From contig OZ025783.1 of assembly GCA_964019425.1 (NCBI GenBank), positions 124,001 to 188,000 of the forward strand: a stretch of 64,000 nt of DNA, in the 5' to 3' direction. The first letter of the stretch is position 1. Each line of letters begins with the position of its first letter. The stretch is from Flectonema sp. DT1601 (taxonomy: Eukaryota > Euglenozoa > Diplonemea > Diplonemida > Diplonemidae). The position numbers were made by a program, and so were the translations under genes. A model generated the notes under the pieces. That model was given only the letters and a program-made list of their open reading frames with translations. It made no database searches and was not told the DNA's origin. Positions 20,338 to 29,245 of this stretch are shown piece after piece.

Positions 20338-22845
20338 CTATTCCCTCCCTGACTCAGTAATGATAGCACCTGGAATAAAGGTTCTAGGATGTAGTAGCTG
20401 AGGTGGTTGACTATATCCATCAGTAGTTCCCATAATAGCTGCGACAGACATCTTCATACCACTCGACTCAATTGAGATTGTGTTTGGACTGCCGTGAGGT
20501 ACTATTTCAATTTCTCCATCAGTACAACGCCAACCATATATCTGACCTGCTGCTAAAGGAGGATGACTCTTTACTACTTCAGCTAACGGATCGGATCTTT
20601 TCATATCAACAACAGTAATTGGATGTCCGGAGAAGAAGTTTGATGATGTCTCAGAGTCAATTATATCACGTCGTTCTAAATCAAAGACTCTAAGTAAATC
20701 AAATCCGACATCAAAAGCACACAATTGATGAGTAACCTGAAGAGATGACCTGAGAATTAAATTTCCAGTAACTCTTTGTTCTATTCGTTCTTGGAATTTG
20801 ATAACCAACTCATGATTAACAATAAAACAACAAGGTAGTTTTTCTGATAATTTCGCCAAAGCTGGAGACAGGTCTGGAGGAGAATGCAAAACCTGAAATC
20901 TTTTGAAAGTATCACAACCAGCAATCCCAACTAAAGCATTTCCATACACAGCAGACACATTGTATTGCGTACTCATTTCCAGCATGGTATGAATTCCAAC
21001 ATCAACAGGAGCTGTCTTTCTCTGAGGTGCTCCAAACGCACATACCACACAGTCATATTCTAATCTAAGAACGTTAATTGGTATCCTTCCTAGTTTTGTT
21101 AACAACAATGAAGTTTCAGTAATATATTTATCAGCACAAAGTCCTTTACAGTTTATGGTAATTATTCTACAAAGTAAAACGTGTTGGGTTAAAGCAAATC
21201 CTAATCTCGTATTACACCACACCATATCAACTAAACCATAAAGGTCTTGTGTCTTCTGAGTTATACCAACGACACGCATGCCTATCCCTCTTTCAATTGG
21301 AATGTCTTGGAGGTTTTTTAGGTCTCTTTGAGTGATGTGATTCTGCATGTGTGGTTCAACTTCTTCCAGTGATTTCGTTAAAGCATTCCAAGCTTTGTAA
21401 CGAACATGTTCCTTTTCTTCTTCTGTTGATATTTTATCAAGTTTTCCAAAACGTTCTAAGAGGTAATCAGTTCTCCATTCAGCCACTGCGACGATACTTT
21501 TCAATCCGTATATGTCATCAACAATACTCTCTCTTCTGAACATATATAAAGCAACGAGTGCAGCGATAGTACAAAGTAATACACAACTAGCGGATATGAG
21601 CACAATTAGCATTAGATTACTGGTTGGGGTTTCACAAATATCATTTTCAGATAATTGACTTGAACACTTTATGCAAAATGATTTATTCATGACAGAATGA
21701 CTCCCAGATAGACACGGCATACAGCGAGATTCATCGCTGTATGTATTGCCTGCGCACATAATGCATTTAGATTGATCAGTGCTTGGTTCGTATCCTCTAT
21801 CACAGGGTCCGCAAGGGATAGAAGCATTTGGTGAATACATATTTTTATCACAAACATGACAGAACATTCTTCCGTCTATTGCTAGTTTATAAGTTGTTCC
21901 TGCAAAGCACAATTCATGAGGTAGTTTCAGTCTTGTTTTGTTTACAAAATTTGTCACATCTGATGACAGTAATAAATCATTGCTGTGAGCCAGTTCAAAT
22001 TGCAAGCTCACTCTCATACTTTTCGTCACAAGCGAAGAAAATCGATTGACTCTAGTTGGAGCATAGTATCTATTTTTAATGATGCTCGGATCCTTAAAGA
22101 TTTCATTAATCGTTAGCTTCCAGTCTATCGCTGTCGTTGAAATAGAAAGTCTACCCAGATGCATCCTGCTATCTATAATTTGACTCAAGACGTGTACGTT
22201 ATGAAGTTCAGGTGGTATATCTAAGTACGAATCTGAAATAAATACGTCACAATTTAGTTTTAAAAGTGTCTTCATCGTAAAAAGAACCTCTTGTTTGGTT
22301 GTGGCGTAAGCCAGTATGATGATTGCTTCACTTCGATTGTAAACTCCAGTCGCGAATGACATAAAATTATTAATCGCATTCACTTCAGTCATACTCGATG
22401 CTACATATCCAATTTTATTAGAAACTGTCATCATGGCAGCGAGATGACCCTCAATACGTCTGCTTACAGAAAGGTTCGATACAAGAAGTATAAAATTAGA
22501 AGGCAACATCTCAGGTAACTTAGAAAAGACAGGCACCTGTATAAATACAACAGAAGGAAGCGTGTAAGCTATTCGTATTAAGGTTGAGGCAAATGATGTT
22601 GTTGTTGACATAACAATATTTTGGCTAACAGTTACATTAAATAGAATTAGAATATCAGTTTCATTACCGACAGTAACAACATCGAGTGATTGTATGCTAC
22701 CTGATAACAGTAACAATTCTAACTGGTCGGTAACTCTCTCTTCTACTTCCGCGTCAACTAAATCCCTCTCTCTATTTCTTATCAACAGCACATTAGGAGG
22801 CGTGACTAAGATCACAGCAGTAACAACAACAAGTACAGTTATCAT
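20338..22845 (-). CDS. Receptor-like membrane protein with a degenerate class III nucleotide-cyclase domain
   Basis: Single ORF of 835 codons. It begins with a hydrophobic signal-like segment (MITVLVVVTAVILVT). Residues about 25-320 form an extracellular region. A Cys-rich stretch of CxxC modules follows at about 325-405 (CHVCDKNMYS, CGPCDRGYEP, CIMCAGNTYS, CMPCLSGSHS), like GCC2/GCC3 or TNFR-type modules. A membrane helix is at about 412-437 (LMLIVLISASCVLLCTIAAL). The cytoplasmic half contains AAA-free sequence with cyclase-like landmarks: LRLEYDCVVCAFGAP, VDVGIHTMLEMS and YGNALVGIAGCDTFKRFQVL, which correspond in order to the strand-loop patterns of adenylyl/guanylyl cyclases. The metal-binding Asp residues are not evident, so it is probably a non-catalytic or highly diverged domain. 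Possibly a sensor in the flagellar or surface membrane. Confidence 0.75.
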   Translation of the reverse strand: MITVLVVVTAVILVTPPNVLLIRNRERDLVDAEVEERVTDQLELLLLSGSIQSLDVVTVGNETDILILFNVTVSQNIVMSTTTSFASTLIRIAYTLPSVVFIQVPVFSKLPEMLPSNFILLVSNLSVSRRIEGHLAAMMTVSNKIGYVASSMTEVNAINNFMSFATGVYNRSEAIIILAYATTKQEVLFTMKTLLKLNCDVFISDSYLDIPPELHNVHVLSQIIDSRMHLGRLSISTTAIDWKLTINEIFKDPSIIKNRYYAPTRVNRFSSLVTKSMRVSLQFELAHSNDLLLSSDVTNFVNKTRLKLPHELCFAGTTYKLAIDGRMFCHVCDKNMYSPNASIPCGPCDRGYEPSTDQSKCIMCAGNTYSDESRCMPCLSGSHSVMNKSFCIKCSSQLSENDICETPTSNLMLIVLISASCVLLCTIAALVALYMFRRESIVDDIYGLKSIVAVAEWRTDYLLERFGKLDKISTEEEKEHVRYKAWNALTKSLEEVEPHMQNHITQRDLKNLQDIPIERGIGMRVVGITQKTQDLYGLVDMVWCNTRLGFALTQHVLLCRIITINCKGLCADKYITETSLLLTKLGRIPINVLRLEYDCVVCAFGAPQRKTAPVDVGIHTMLEMSTQYNVSAVYGNALVGIAGCDTFKRFQVLHSPPDLSPALAKLSEKLPCCFIVNHELVIKFQERIEQRVTGNLILRSSLQVTHQLCAFDVGFDLLRVFDLERRDIIDSETSSNFFSGHPITVVDMKRSDPLAEVVKSHPPLAAGQIYGWRCTDGEIEIVPHGSPNTISIESSGMKMSVAAIMGTTDGYSQPPQLLHPRTFIPGAIITESGRE

Positions 22846-23199
22846 CTAATTTACATGTTTTTTTTCTTTTTACTGTAATAAAACGAATTGTTTTAAAGAA
22901 AGAATATCAGATTACTTTTCATTTTAGTTGGTGTTTGGTTTACTTATTTTCTTTGTAACGGTTCACTCGAAACCAACATTAAAAAAAAAAATAATAATAA
23001 AATTCCAAAGCAGAGAGTGAAGTTAGCCGTTCTCCGCAATAGATAAGAGAGAGAGAGAGAGGAAAAATAATTTTTTTTTTTTTTTTTTTTTCGTACTGAC
23101 GTAAGTGTTGAAGAAACCATTCAGATTGAAAACCGTTATTTATTATGGTCATGGTTTATTTTCCCCCTTCAACTAAATATAAAACTTAATCTGAACGGT
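22846..23199. other. Intergenic spacer
   Basis: 354 bp; contains a short GA repeat (23047-23062), a T run of about 22 (23070-23091) and a TTACAG motif on the minus strand near 22873 that may be the 5' acceptor of the receptor-like gene. No coding signal. Confidence 0.5.
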
Positions 23200-23715
23200 T
23201 TAAGCGTATTTCGCAGTCCAATTTCGCACGTTTTCGTCATATTGGTTTCGATCCTTTAGGTGTGATGTGTTATAACACTCTATAAATGAAAAATATAAAA
23301 AAATATAAATAAAAAAAAAACATACAGTTAAATATAACTTTGCTATTGCTGGTTCCATTACGTCGTAAGGATTTGGGTCTGTCAGAAGTGCTCTAACTGA
23401 TAACAGGATTTTATCAATAGTTAGAGCAGGTGACCAATAAGAATCGAGAATATCAAGGCAAATACCTCCAGTTTCAGAACCAATGTTTGGGTGGTATACT
23501 TTAGTAATGAATTTAATTTTAGGTGCCTTAAACGGATAGGTAGCAGGGAAGGTAATATCAAGAAGAAACACTCCCCCCTCGTAACAGCTGTCTTTAGGTC
23601 CAGCGATGGTTCCTAGCCATTTGAAATTATTACCTTCAATCTGCTCTATACAAATTTCGGTCATAGAGTTTTCCCTCATAGTATTCGCTTCTCTGTTGAT
23701 ACGTTGTAGGGCCAT
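23200..23715 (-). CDS. Ubiquitin-conjugating enzyme E2, UBE2D (Ubc4/5) type (two exons)
   Basis: Exons 23715-23326 and 23253-23200 join over a 72-nt GTATGT...CTAAAG intron to 147 residues, the usual UBE2D length. Landmarks: MALQRINRE start, the HPN tripeptide at 75-77, catalytic Cys86 in GGICLDIL, SYWSPALTIDKILLSVRALL, DPNPYD, and the end DRNQYDENVRNWTAKYA. It accepts ubiquitin from E1 as a Cys thioester and passes it to substrates with an E3. The ATG at 23713-23715 is chosen because it gives the canonical MAL start. The intron has no in-frame stop, so an unspliced reading looks like a longer ORF with a Phe-rich insert; the family's C-terminal sequence shows where splicing must occur. Confidence 0.93.
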   Translation of the reverse strand: MALQRINREANTMRENSMTEICIEQIEGNNFKWLGTIAGPKDSCYEGGVFLLDITFPATYPFKAPKIKFITKVYHPNIGSETGGICLDILDSYWSPALTIDKILLSVRALLTDPNPYDVMEPAIAKLYLTVCFFFIYIFLYFSFIECYNTSHLKDRNQYDENVRNWTAKYA

Positions 23716-24373
23716 CAAATTCTACTGATTATAAATAAATGAATTTAAATAATTTTTATTTTGTTAGTTGAATGGTGTGAATAAATTTTTTTTTTTCTCT
23801 GTTATTTTTTTTTTTTTTTTCTTAGAAGTAAGTTTGCGTACTAATAGGTTTGTTTTTTTAACCAAAAGAATTCACAACACTTCACAGGATTAACTGGGAT
23901 AGGGATTATCTTTTTTTTCTATTTTTTTTTTTTTTTCTTTTTTTTTTTCTGTTTTCCTTTATTCAAAAATGTTTTTTTTTTTTTTTTTTTTTTTCAAACC
24001 ACACACAAAAAAAGATAATTCACAGAGGCAAAAAAAAAGGGAGAAACCTGCAGGTGCCTGCCGCAATGAAAGGTTAGGGTAATAGTATTTATAATAATCC
24101 AAAAAAAAAAAAAAAAAAAAAACGCTTGCATCGATTAACTTGAGTGTTGTTTGACTTTACACAACAATTGCAACCGAGAAAATCAGTATCAGCTACTAGT
24201 ATTTTTATAGCTAAGGCCAAAATGTCTTTGTAGGTATGCATCGAAGAACAAACAACAATAAAAAAAAAGAAAAAAAATAAGAGCGGTAAAGTCTTTGTAG
24301 GATATTGCAAAGAAGGGGGAAAAAAAAAAGAAAATCAAACGGCTCTGTATTTGCGTACGGTAGTGTTATAGTT
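23716..24373. other. Intergenic, homopolymer-rich
   Basis: 658 bp with T runs at about 23804-23821, 23920-23948 and 23970-23994 and A runs at 24102-24122. The ORF 24089-24310 consists of translated runs and random sequence. Nothing coding is supported. Confidence 0.5.
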
Positions 24374-27034
24374 CTATTTTAGAAGTACTTCTTCGGGTTT
24401 TCCGTGGATGGTAGTGGCGGCTATGAGGGTTGACTTCTGCAGCTTTTCAATTGGATTGGTGTTGTCTTGTACAACAGTATCCATAAGTGACTTATCAAAA
24501 CAGTGAGTGGTCGCAACGATAACGTGTAAGTCTACATCAGTAATGTCAAGAGCACCACTTCTTGTAATCGCATCAAGCAAATCAAACGCTCGATTTTTTA
24601 GCTCTTTTTGATCCTCTTCGAATACAGCAACTAACTCAGGTTCCTTTAAGAGACCCTCCCGAGAAGATAATAACCAACAGTCACCCGTCTTTATTATTGT
24701 TGGACGGAGTGCATCGTCGGTGTCTTCAGCTTCAAACCTCTTTTCTAAAATACTTGGAATTTGACTAATATCCATAGCATTTTGTTGAATTGGTGCCGAC
24801 ACTTTCTGCTGCGCTGCTTGTGTGGGTTTCGGCTGTTCCTTTGGCGCTTCCTTTGGCGCTTCCGTTGGGCAAAGTTGTTTATCATCGCAGATAAATGACG
24901 CATCTTCCACAGCACTGCACAGCATGTCGAGTTCGTTTCCTGCATCATCTTCATCACAGAACGCTTCTTCCAATTTCTCTCCCTCATAGCAATCCTCATC
25001 ATCTGAATAACTATTTGATGAATCACCACTACAAGAAGAAGAAGAAGAAGAATGAAATGGGTTGGCAGCCTTTGCTTCTAATTTCTTATTTTCAATCTCC
25101 TCTTCCTTCGCTGCTTTGAGCATTGCTTTAATTTCCCCGACACGTTTCTTCACAGCAGATATTTTTTCACTGCCAGGAACGTCATCAGGATCTGTAAACA
25201 TGTCACACTGAAAGCTGAGAAGGTCACTTGCGATTTGATAATCGATGAAGATTTCTGTTAAGTCTTGTGTCAGTGCGATTTCTTTTTGGAGAGCACCCGG
25301 ATTCAGATTAAGAACTCTCTCGAGTTGTGGCTTCACCTGAATGACACACATACCAAATAGTGTACTTTCCAATTGCATACTCCGATAGCTTTTTGCAAAA
25401 CGCTGCTGTTCAGGACTTAGACTTTCAATTGCGCTTTTAAACTGTTTGGGTGACGGAACTTCCTCAAGTATTAAAGGAATGGTCATCTCGTCTTTATTCT
25501 TTAGAACGAATGCACCAGTGGGTAAGAATAAATCATTTCCACCGATCCGACCAAGGAGTACTATATAAGAACAAAACTGTCTTGTAGAAGCTACCAGATT
25601 ATGATGATTTTGTTGTGTTGAGAATCGATGGTTTATAAAGGAATGAATATATCTGTTTCCGCTAAATGTGATTTGAGATGCAGCGTTCAGATCAAATTTC
25701 ATATTGGCATCTGTTTCCAGTTTTCTAACTGTTGTTGTGATTGCTTCATCGATTTCTCCAGCACAGTTACTAACTCTCTCAATACTGAAGAATCCTTCCG
25801 GTGCACATTCTCCTGATCGAACAGAGTATGAAAGAGCTCTCGGAGCATACAACGTCTTAAATACTTTTCTATTATGATAAAGCATGTATTCCCCAAAGTC
25901 ATCAGCAGTAACAACTTTACCTAAAGCCCTAACAAGTTGATCATAGATCATTCTTTCAATGTAGTTAACAGCGATTTCATAAGTGTTACAAATATCAACG
26001 ATGTGTAGGAACACCAATCGAGTTGTTCCATCTTGGCTATTTGGAAAACTGTTTTTTGGATAAACTTTTAATAGGGTACCAACCTTTTCAGTCAACGCAC
26101 GTGATTGCTCTGACAACATTGCTTGCAAATCACTTCGTGGCAGTACTGTCGATGAGTTGGTCTTGTCATTTTCTTCTGTGATTAAGTTATCATGTTTTCT
26201 CTCAAGAAGAGGTAAGATAGGAATTACTAATTCACGATTGCTGTTTATCATTGTCAGATCACAGTTTGTAGGATTTGATAGAATTGGAATATTAGTATTC
26301 CAGACCTCATGAATAAGTCTATCACTACTACGACACCACGGAGCTAAGACTGTGCTATAAAAATCAACCGCAGCATTGATGTCTTTGTTACGCCTTGGAG
26401 TGTGACATTTCGTATCGCTACGATCGATTCCAAAGCATAACTGCTGCTCTTCATTCAACTGTTGTATCAACCAGGTAATATCCGCATCAATAGGGTCACT
26501 AATAGAAGTTGACGGATGGGGAGAACTACTGCTACGTGTTTTTAATTCCGCTGTTTTCTCACTGGATAAAATTACGGTTGCACTCTCCACTTGGGTTCCC
26601 ATGTAAATGCTTATTGTGTAATTCATGTTGTAATTCCAAAGAAACTCCTTTAGTTTTGTAATGGTTTTACTCTTGACTGAGAAGTTTCTCGCTCCTGATA
26701 CTTCCGTGACGTTCGATGTTGGGTTTTCAATCTCCGTTATTTGTTCTTTTATGAATTTACATTCTTGTGAAAGACTGAATCGAAGAGTGACACGAGATTT
26801 CTTATCTTTTGAAGTGTTGTATGTCTCATTTAGAATCGTTGAGTTTAGACCGAGTTGTTCAAGAGAGTTGGTTAAGGCTCCACATGCTCCTGCAGTAAGA
26901 AACTCAGCTAAGAGGAACTTATCATCATACGCGTGTTCGACATCTGCAGCTACTGAGGGGTTTCGATTTTGATCTAACACCCTCCTTACAATGTTTAGTC
27001 CATCTCTTATTCTTGCTTCAAATTCCATTGACAT
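24374..27034 (-). CDS. Large protein of an unnamed protist family, 886 aa
   Basis: One ORF with an ATG start (MSMEFEARIRDGLN). No membrane helix and no standard catalytic motif is visible. Residues about 530-600 (SLSPEQQRFAKSYRSMQLES, then TLFGMCVIQVKPQLERVLNL) and the C-terminal 60 residues (AFDLLDAITRSGALDITDVD, then LHVIVATTHCFDKSLMDTVV) match, from memory, segments of large uncharacterised proteins of oomycetes and alveolates; I know no accepted name. Between them lies a Ser-rich then acidic stretch (SSSSSSCSGDSSNS; DEDCYEGEKLEEAFCDEDD) and a Pro/Glu/Lys linker (EAPKEAPKEQPKP), likely disordered. Function unknown. It stands alone between the E2 and coiled-coil genes on the same strand. 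Confidence 0.85.
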   Translation of the reverse strand: MSMEFEARIRDGLNIVRRVLDQNRNPSVAADVEHAYDDKFLLAEFLTAGACGALTNSLEQLGLNSTILNETYNTSKDKKSRVTLRFSLSQECKFIKEQITEIENPTSNVTEVSGARNFSVKSKTITKLKEFLWNYNMNYTISIYMGTQVESATVILSSEKTAELKTRSSSSPHPSTSISDPIDADITWLIQQLNEEQQLCFGIDRSDTKCHTPRRNKDINAAVDFYSTVLAPWCRSSDRLIHEVWNTNIPILSNPTNCDLTMINSNRELVIPILPLLERKHDNLITEENDKTNSSTVLPRSDLQAMLSEQSRALTEKVGTLLKVYPKNSFPNSQDGTTRLVFLHIVDICNTYEIAVNYIERMIYDQLVRALGKVVTADDFGEYMLYHNRKVFKTLYAPRALSYSVRSGECAPEGFFSIERVSNCAGEIDEAITTTVRKLETDANMKFDLNAASQITFSGNRYIHSFINHRFSTQQNHHNLVASTRQFCSYIVLLGRIGGNDLFLPTGAFVLKNKDEMTIPLILEEVPSPKQFKSAIESLSPEQQRFAKSYRSMQLESTLFGMCVIQVKPQLERVLNLNPGALQKEIALTQDLTEIFIDYQIASDLLSFQCDMFTDPDDVPGSEKISAVKKRVGEIKAMLKAAKEEEIENKKLEAKAANPFHSSSSSSCSGDSSNSYSDDEDCYEGEKLEEAFCDEDDAGNELDMLCSAVEDASFICDDKQLCPTEAPKEAPKEQPKPTQAAQQKVSAPIQQNAMDISQIPSILEKRFEAEDTDDALRPTIIKTGDCWLLSSREGLLKEPELVAVFEEDQKELKNRAFDLLDAITRSGALDITDVDLHVIVATTHCFDKSLMDTVVQDNTNPIEKLQKSTLIAATTIHGKPEEVLLK

Positions 27035-27462
27035 TGTTGGGTTAGTTTTGTTGGTTTTGTCTTTTTTAATTTACTGCAGTAGTAGTTATAGTTAACATAA
27101 AATTACGGGAAAAAATACGAAGGGGAGACAACTTAATAAATATATTCCGGTAGTTAACCACAGTTAGTATTAGTCTTTTGTTACTTCACTGAAGGGGTCC
27201 AGTAGTACTTGACTGCAAAAAATACTGAAGGGGGAAAAAATATAATAAAGTGGATTTACAGATTTAGCTAAGCCTTTGTAGTGTGTGTAAGCATTCTTTT
27301 TTATTTAAATTTTGTATGTTGTGTTAAGGCATCATTTTTTTTTTATTTTTTTTTTTTTATAATAATTTTTTTATTTTTTTTCACTGTGCCAGACGTAGTT
27401 TTGAGACCAACTGAAATTTCAAAGACAATATTAATACAACGTTATCAGTTATCATTCATTAT
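27035..27462. other. Intergenic spacer
   Basis: 428 bp, AT-rich, T runs at about 27334-27380. The plus-strand ORF at 27281-27475 is Phe-rich and unconvincing. No gene supported. Confidence 0.5.
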
Positions 27463-27629
27463 TTACGACTTTTGATACGTAACAGTGTATCCTGAATTCT
27501 GAGCTGGTAGGTACATGTTACTCGGCAAGATGTTGTATGCCTGGTTTCCTGGAAGTGCGAAGGTGTATCCTGCTCCTCCCTGGGCTGGTGCTCCTGCTGG
27601 CATTGTTGTGTTGAGTGTAGCGTGTAGGT
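27463..27629 (-). CDS. Terminal exon of a small unrecognised gene
   Basis: A CATTTCAG acceptor at 27630-27637 precedes an open frame coding for LHATLNTTMPAGAPAQGGAG, then YTFALPGNQAYNILPSN, then MYLPAQNSGYTVTYQKS and a TAA. Composition (Gly, Ala, Pro, Tyr, Asn) is unlike random AT-rich DNA. If the first ATG in the exon is the start (27601-27603) the protein has 46 residues; otherwise an upstream exon between 27640 and 27800 is needed, and I could not identify a donor that keeps the frame. Function unknown. Confidence 0.4.
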
Positions 27630-27802
27630 CTGAAATGAGATTCAAAAAATGTAATTATTTAGTCACCTCATCATGTGAAAAGCAACAGCAACTAAAACTC
27701 ATTTTTTTTTTTTACTGCTGCAGATGAGGGAAATGTAGCTTAACAACGAACAAAAAAAGAAAAGGTAAAAAAAAGTAACAATTTTCTGTGTAAATGAATT
27801 TT

Positions 27803-29245
27803 TTATTTTAAATTTTCTCGTTGTCGACATCGAAGTACAGTTATTGCCCTCTCTTGTAGTCTCAGAGCATTTTCCTTTTCAGAAATAACTCGTTTGAGTG
27901 CTGTTGATTGCCTTTCGGATTGCTTTATCTGTTTCTCAACAGCAAGACGGGTTGCTGAGATACAACGAATCGCATGTCTCTGAGTAGTAATTCGAAGTTT
28001 TTGTTTCCAAATTGAGGATGCAAGAACAGCCACTGATTCGGACTTCTGACAAGCAGTAGACAACGCAATGCTGTATGTTTCTTGATATGGTATTGCGAGT
28101 TTTATATCAAATTCATCTTCAACATCACTCTCATGAAGATCAAGAGAGATGTCATCGATTGATAAGTTTTGTAGTTCTGACTTAGTTAGAGATATGTTCT
28201 TCTTTCGTTGATCAATTAGACTTTTGAGACATTTTATTTTATCTTCACGAATGATATTCTCACTCTCTAACGAAGTGTTCTGGCTATCAATCGCTGATTG
28301 TAATTTATCTCTTTGCGACAACAGAATTCTAATCTCAAACGACAACTCATCAGCTGAGAGCATCGGAGCATCAGTTAATCGTGTAATGTCTTCTCGTAGA
28401 ATTTCATTATTACATTTTAATTCTGAATATTCTTTTTGTGTTTGAAGAAGCCGTTCACGAGCAGCATTCGAAGTTTTTTGTTTCTCCGTCAAGATGCTTT
28501 GAAAGTCTCTCAAATCAACTGTTGTGTTATTATTGTCTTCTTCTAAAGAAGAAAGTACTACCTTAGCATCCTCACAATCTTCTGTTAATACTAATAAATG
28601 ATGTGATAGTTTCTTGTTAAGGATGTCATTATGGTGTTTCGACCTTTCCGTATCTTGTTGAATTTTTGATTCTTCCAAGACTGACTCAGATAGCTGCTCT
28701 TGAGTGTTAGTAATTTCCTTTCTGACTTCCGATATTTGTTCTGTGATTGATGTAAGCTCCTGATCAATTTTCATATGTTCAATTCTTGCTTCGCTGTAAT
28801 CCTTCTCTGTGGCTGATAACTCCGATGTCGTTGATTGCAATTTGTCTTGTGCTTTGAGATATTCCTGACTACGCATTTTATTAAATGCTAATTCGATACC
28901 CTCCTGATTCTGATTTTGTAATAACTCTTCTTGTGCAACGTCTTCAGTTCGTTGACGAAGTAAATCAACAGCAGTCTTCTTCTCCATGCATTGGGCTTTT
29001 AATATTCTGTAAGTGTCGTCTACGTGATCTGCTGTTCGTAGCATGTTCGATACTTGTGTTCTGCTTTTCATGAGTAGTTGCTCTTGTGATGTCTTTGCTT
29101 CTCGAACTATTTCTAAGTCATCAAGCTTCTTCGCCTCTGTGATTGAATTAACCTCTCGTCGCAACTCCGATACTGTCATTCTTGGAATCTCCTCTCTCTT
29201 GTCTGAGAGATAGTAGGCACCGAGCATTCCATATTGTGATGACAT
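27803..29245 (-). CDS. Coiled-coil protein, 480 aa
   Basis: Single ORF, ATG start (MSSQYGMLGAYYLSDKREEI). From about residue 25 to the end it is almost continuous heptad-type coiled coil with many Glu, Lys, Gln and Leu (QDKLQSTTSELSATEKDYSE; ITEQISEVRKEITNTQEQLS). A short acidic break lies near residue 365 (SIDDISLDLHESDVEDEFD). No membrane helix or enzymatic motif. The even, full-length coiled coil is typical of axonemal, basal-body or docking proteins, and the window does contain axonemal dynein, but the family is not recognised. A TCTACAG acceptor-like site is 9 nt before the ATG. Confidence 0.82.
   Translation of the reverse strand: MSSQYGMLGAYYLSDKREEIPRMTVSELRREVNSITEAKKLDDLEIVREAKTSQEQLLMKSRTQVSNMLRTADHVDDTYRILKAQCMEKKTAVDLLRQRTEDVAQEELLQNQNQEGIELAFNKMRSQEYLKAQDKLQSTTSELSATEKDYSEARIEHMKIDQELTSITEQISEVRKEITNTQEQLSESVLEESKIQQDTERSKHHNDILNKKLSHHLLVLTEDCEDAKVVLSSLEEDNNNTTVDLRDFQSILTEKQKTSNAARERLLQTQKEYSELKCNNEILREDITRLTDAPMLSADELSFEIRILLSQRDKLQSAIDSQNTSLESENIIREDKIKCLKSLIDQRKKNISLTKSELQNLSIDDISLDLHESDVEDEFDIKLAIPYQETYSIALSTACQKSESVAVLASSIWKQKLRITTQRHAIRCISATRLAVEKQIKQSERQSTALKRVISEKENALRLQERAITVLRCRQRENLK

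Noticed and set aside
23254-23326. Longer E2 reading with a Phe-rich insert
   Set aside because: It is a stop-free 72-nt intron; removing it restores the exact UBE2D C-terminus and length.
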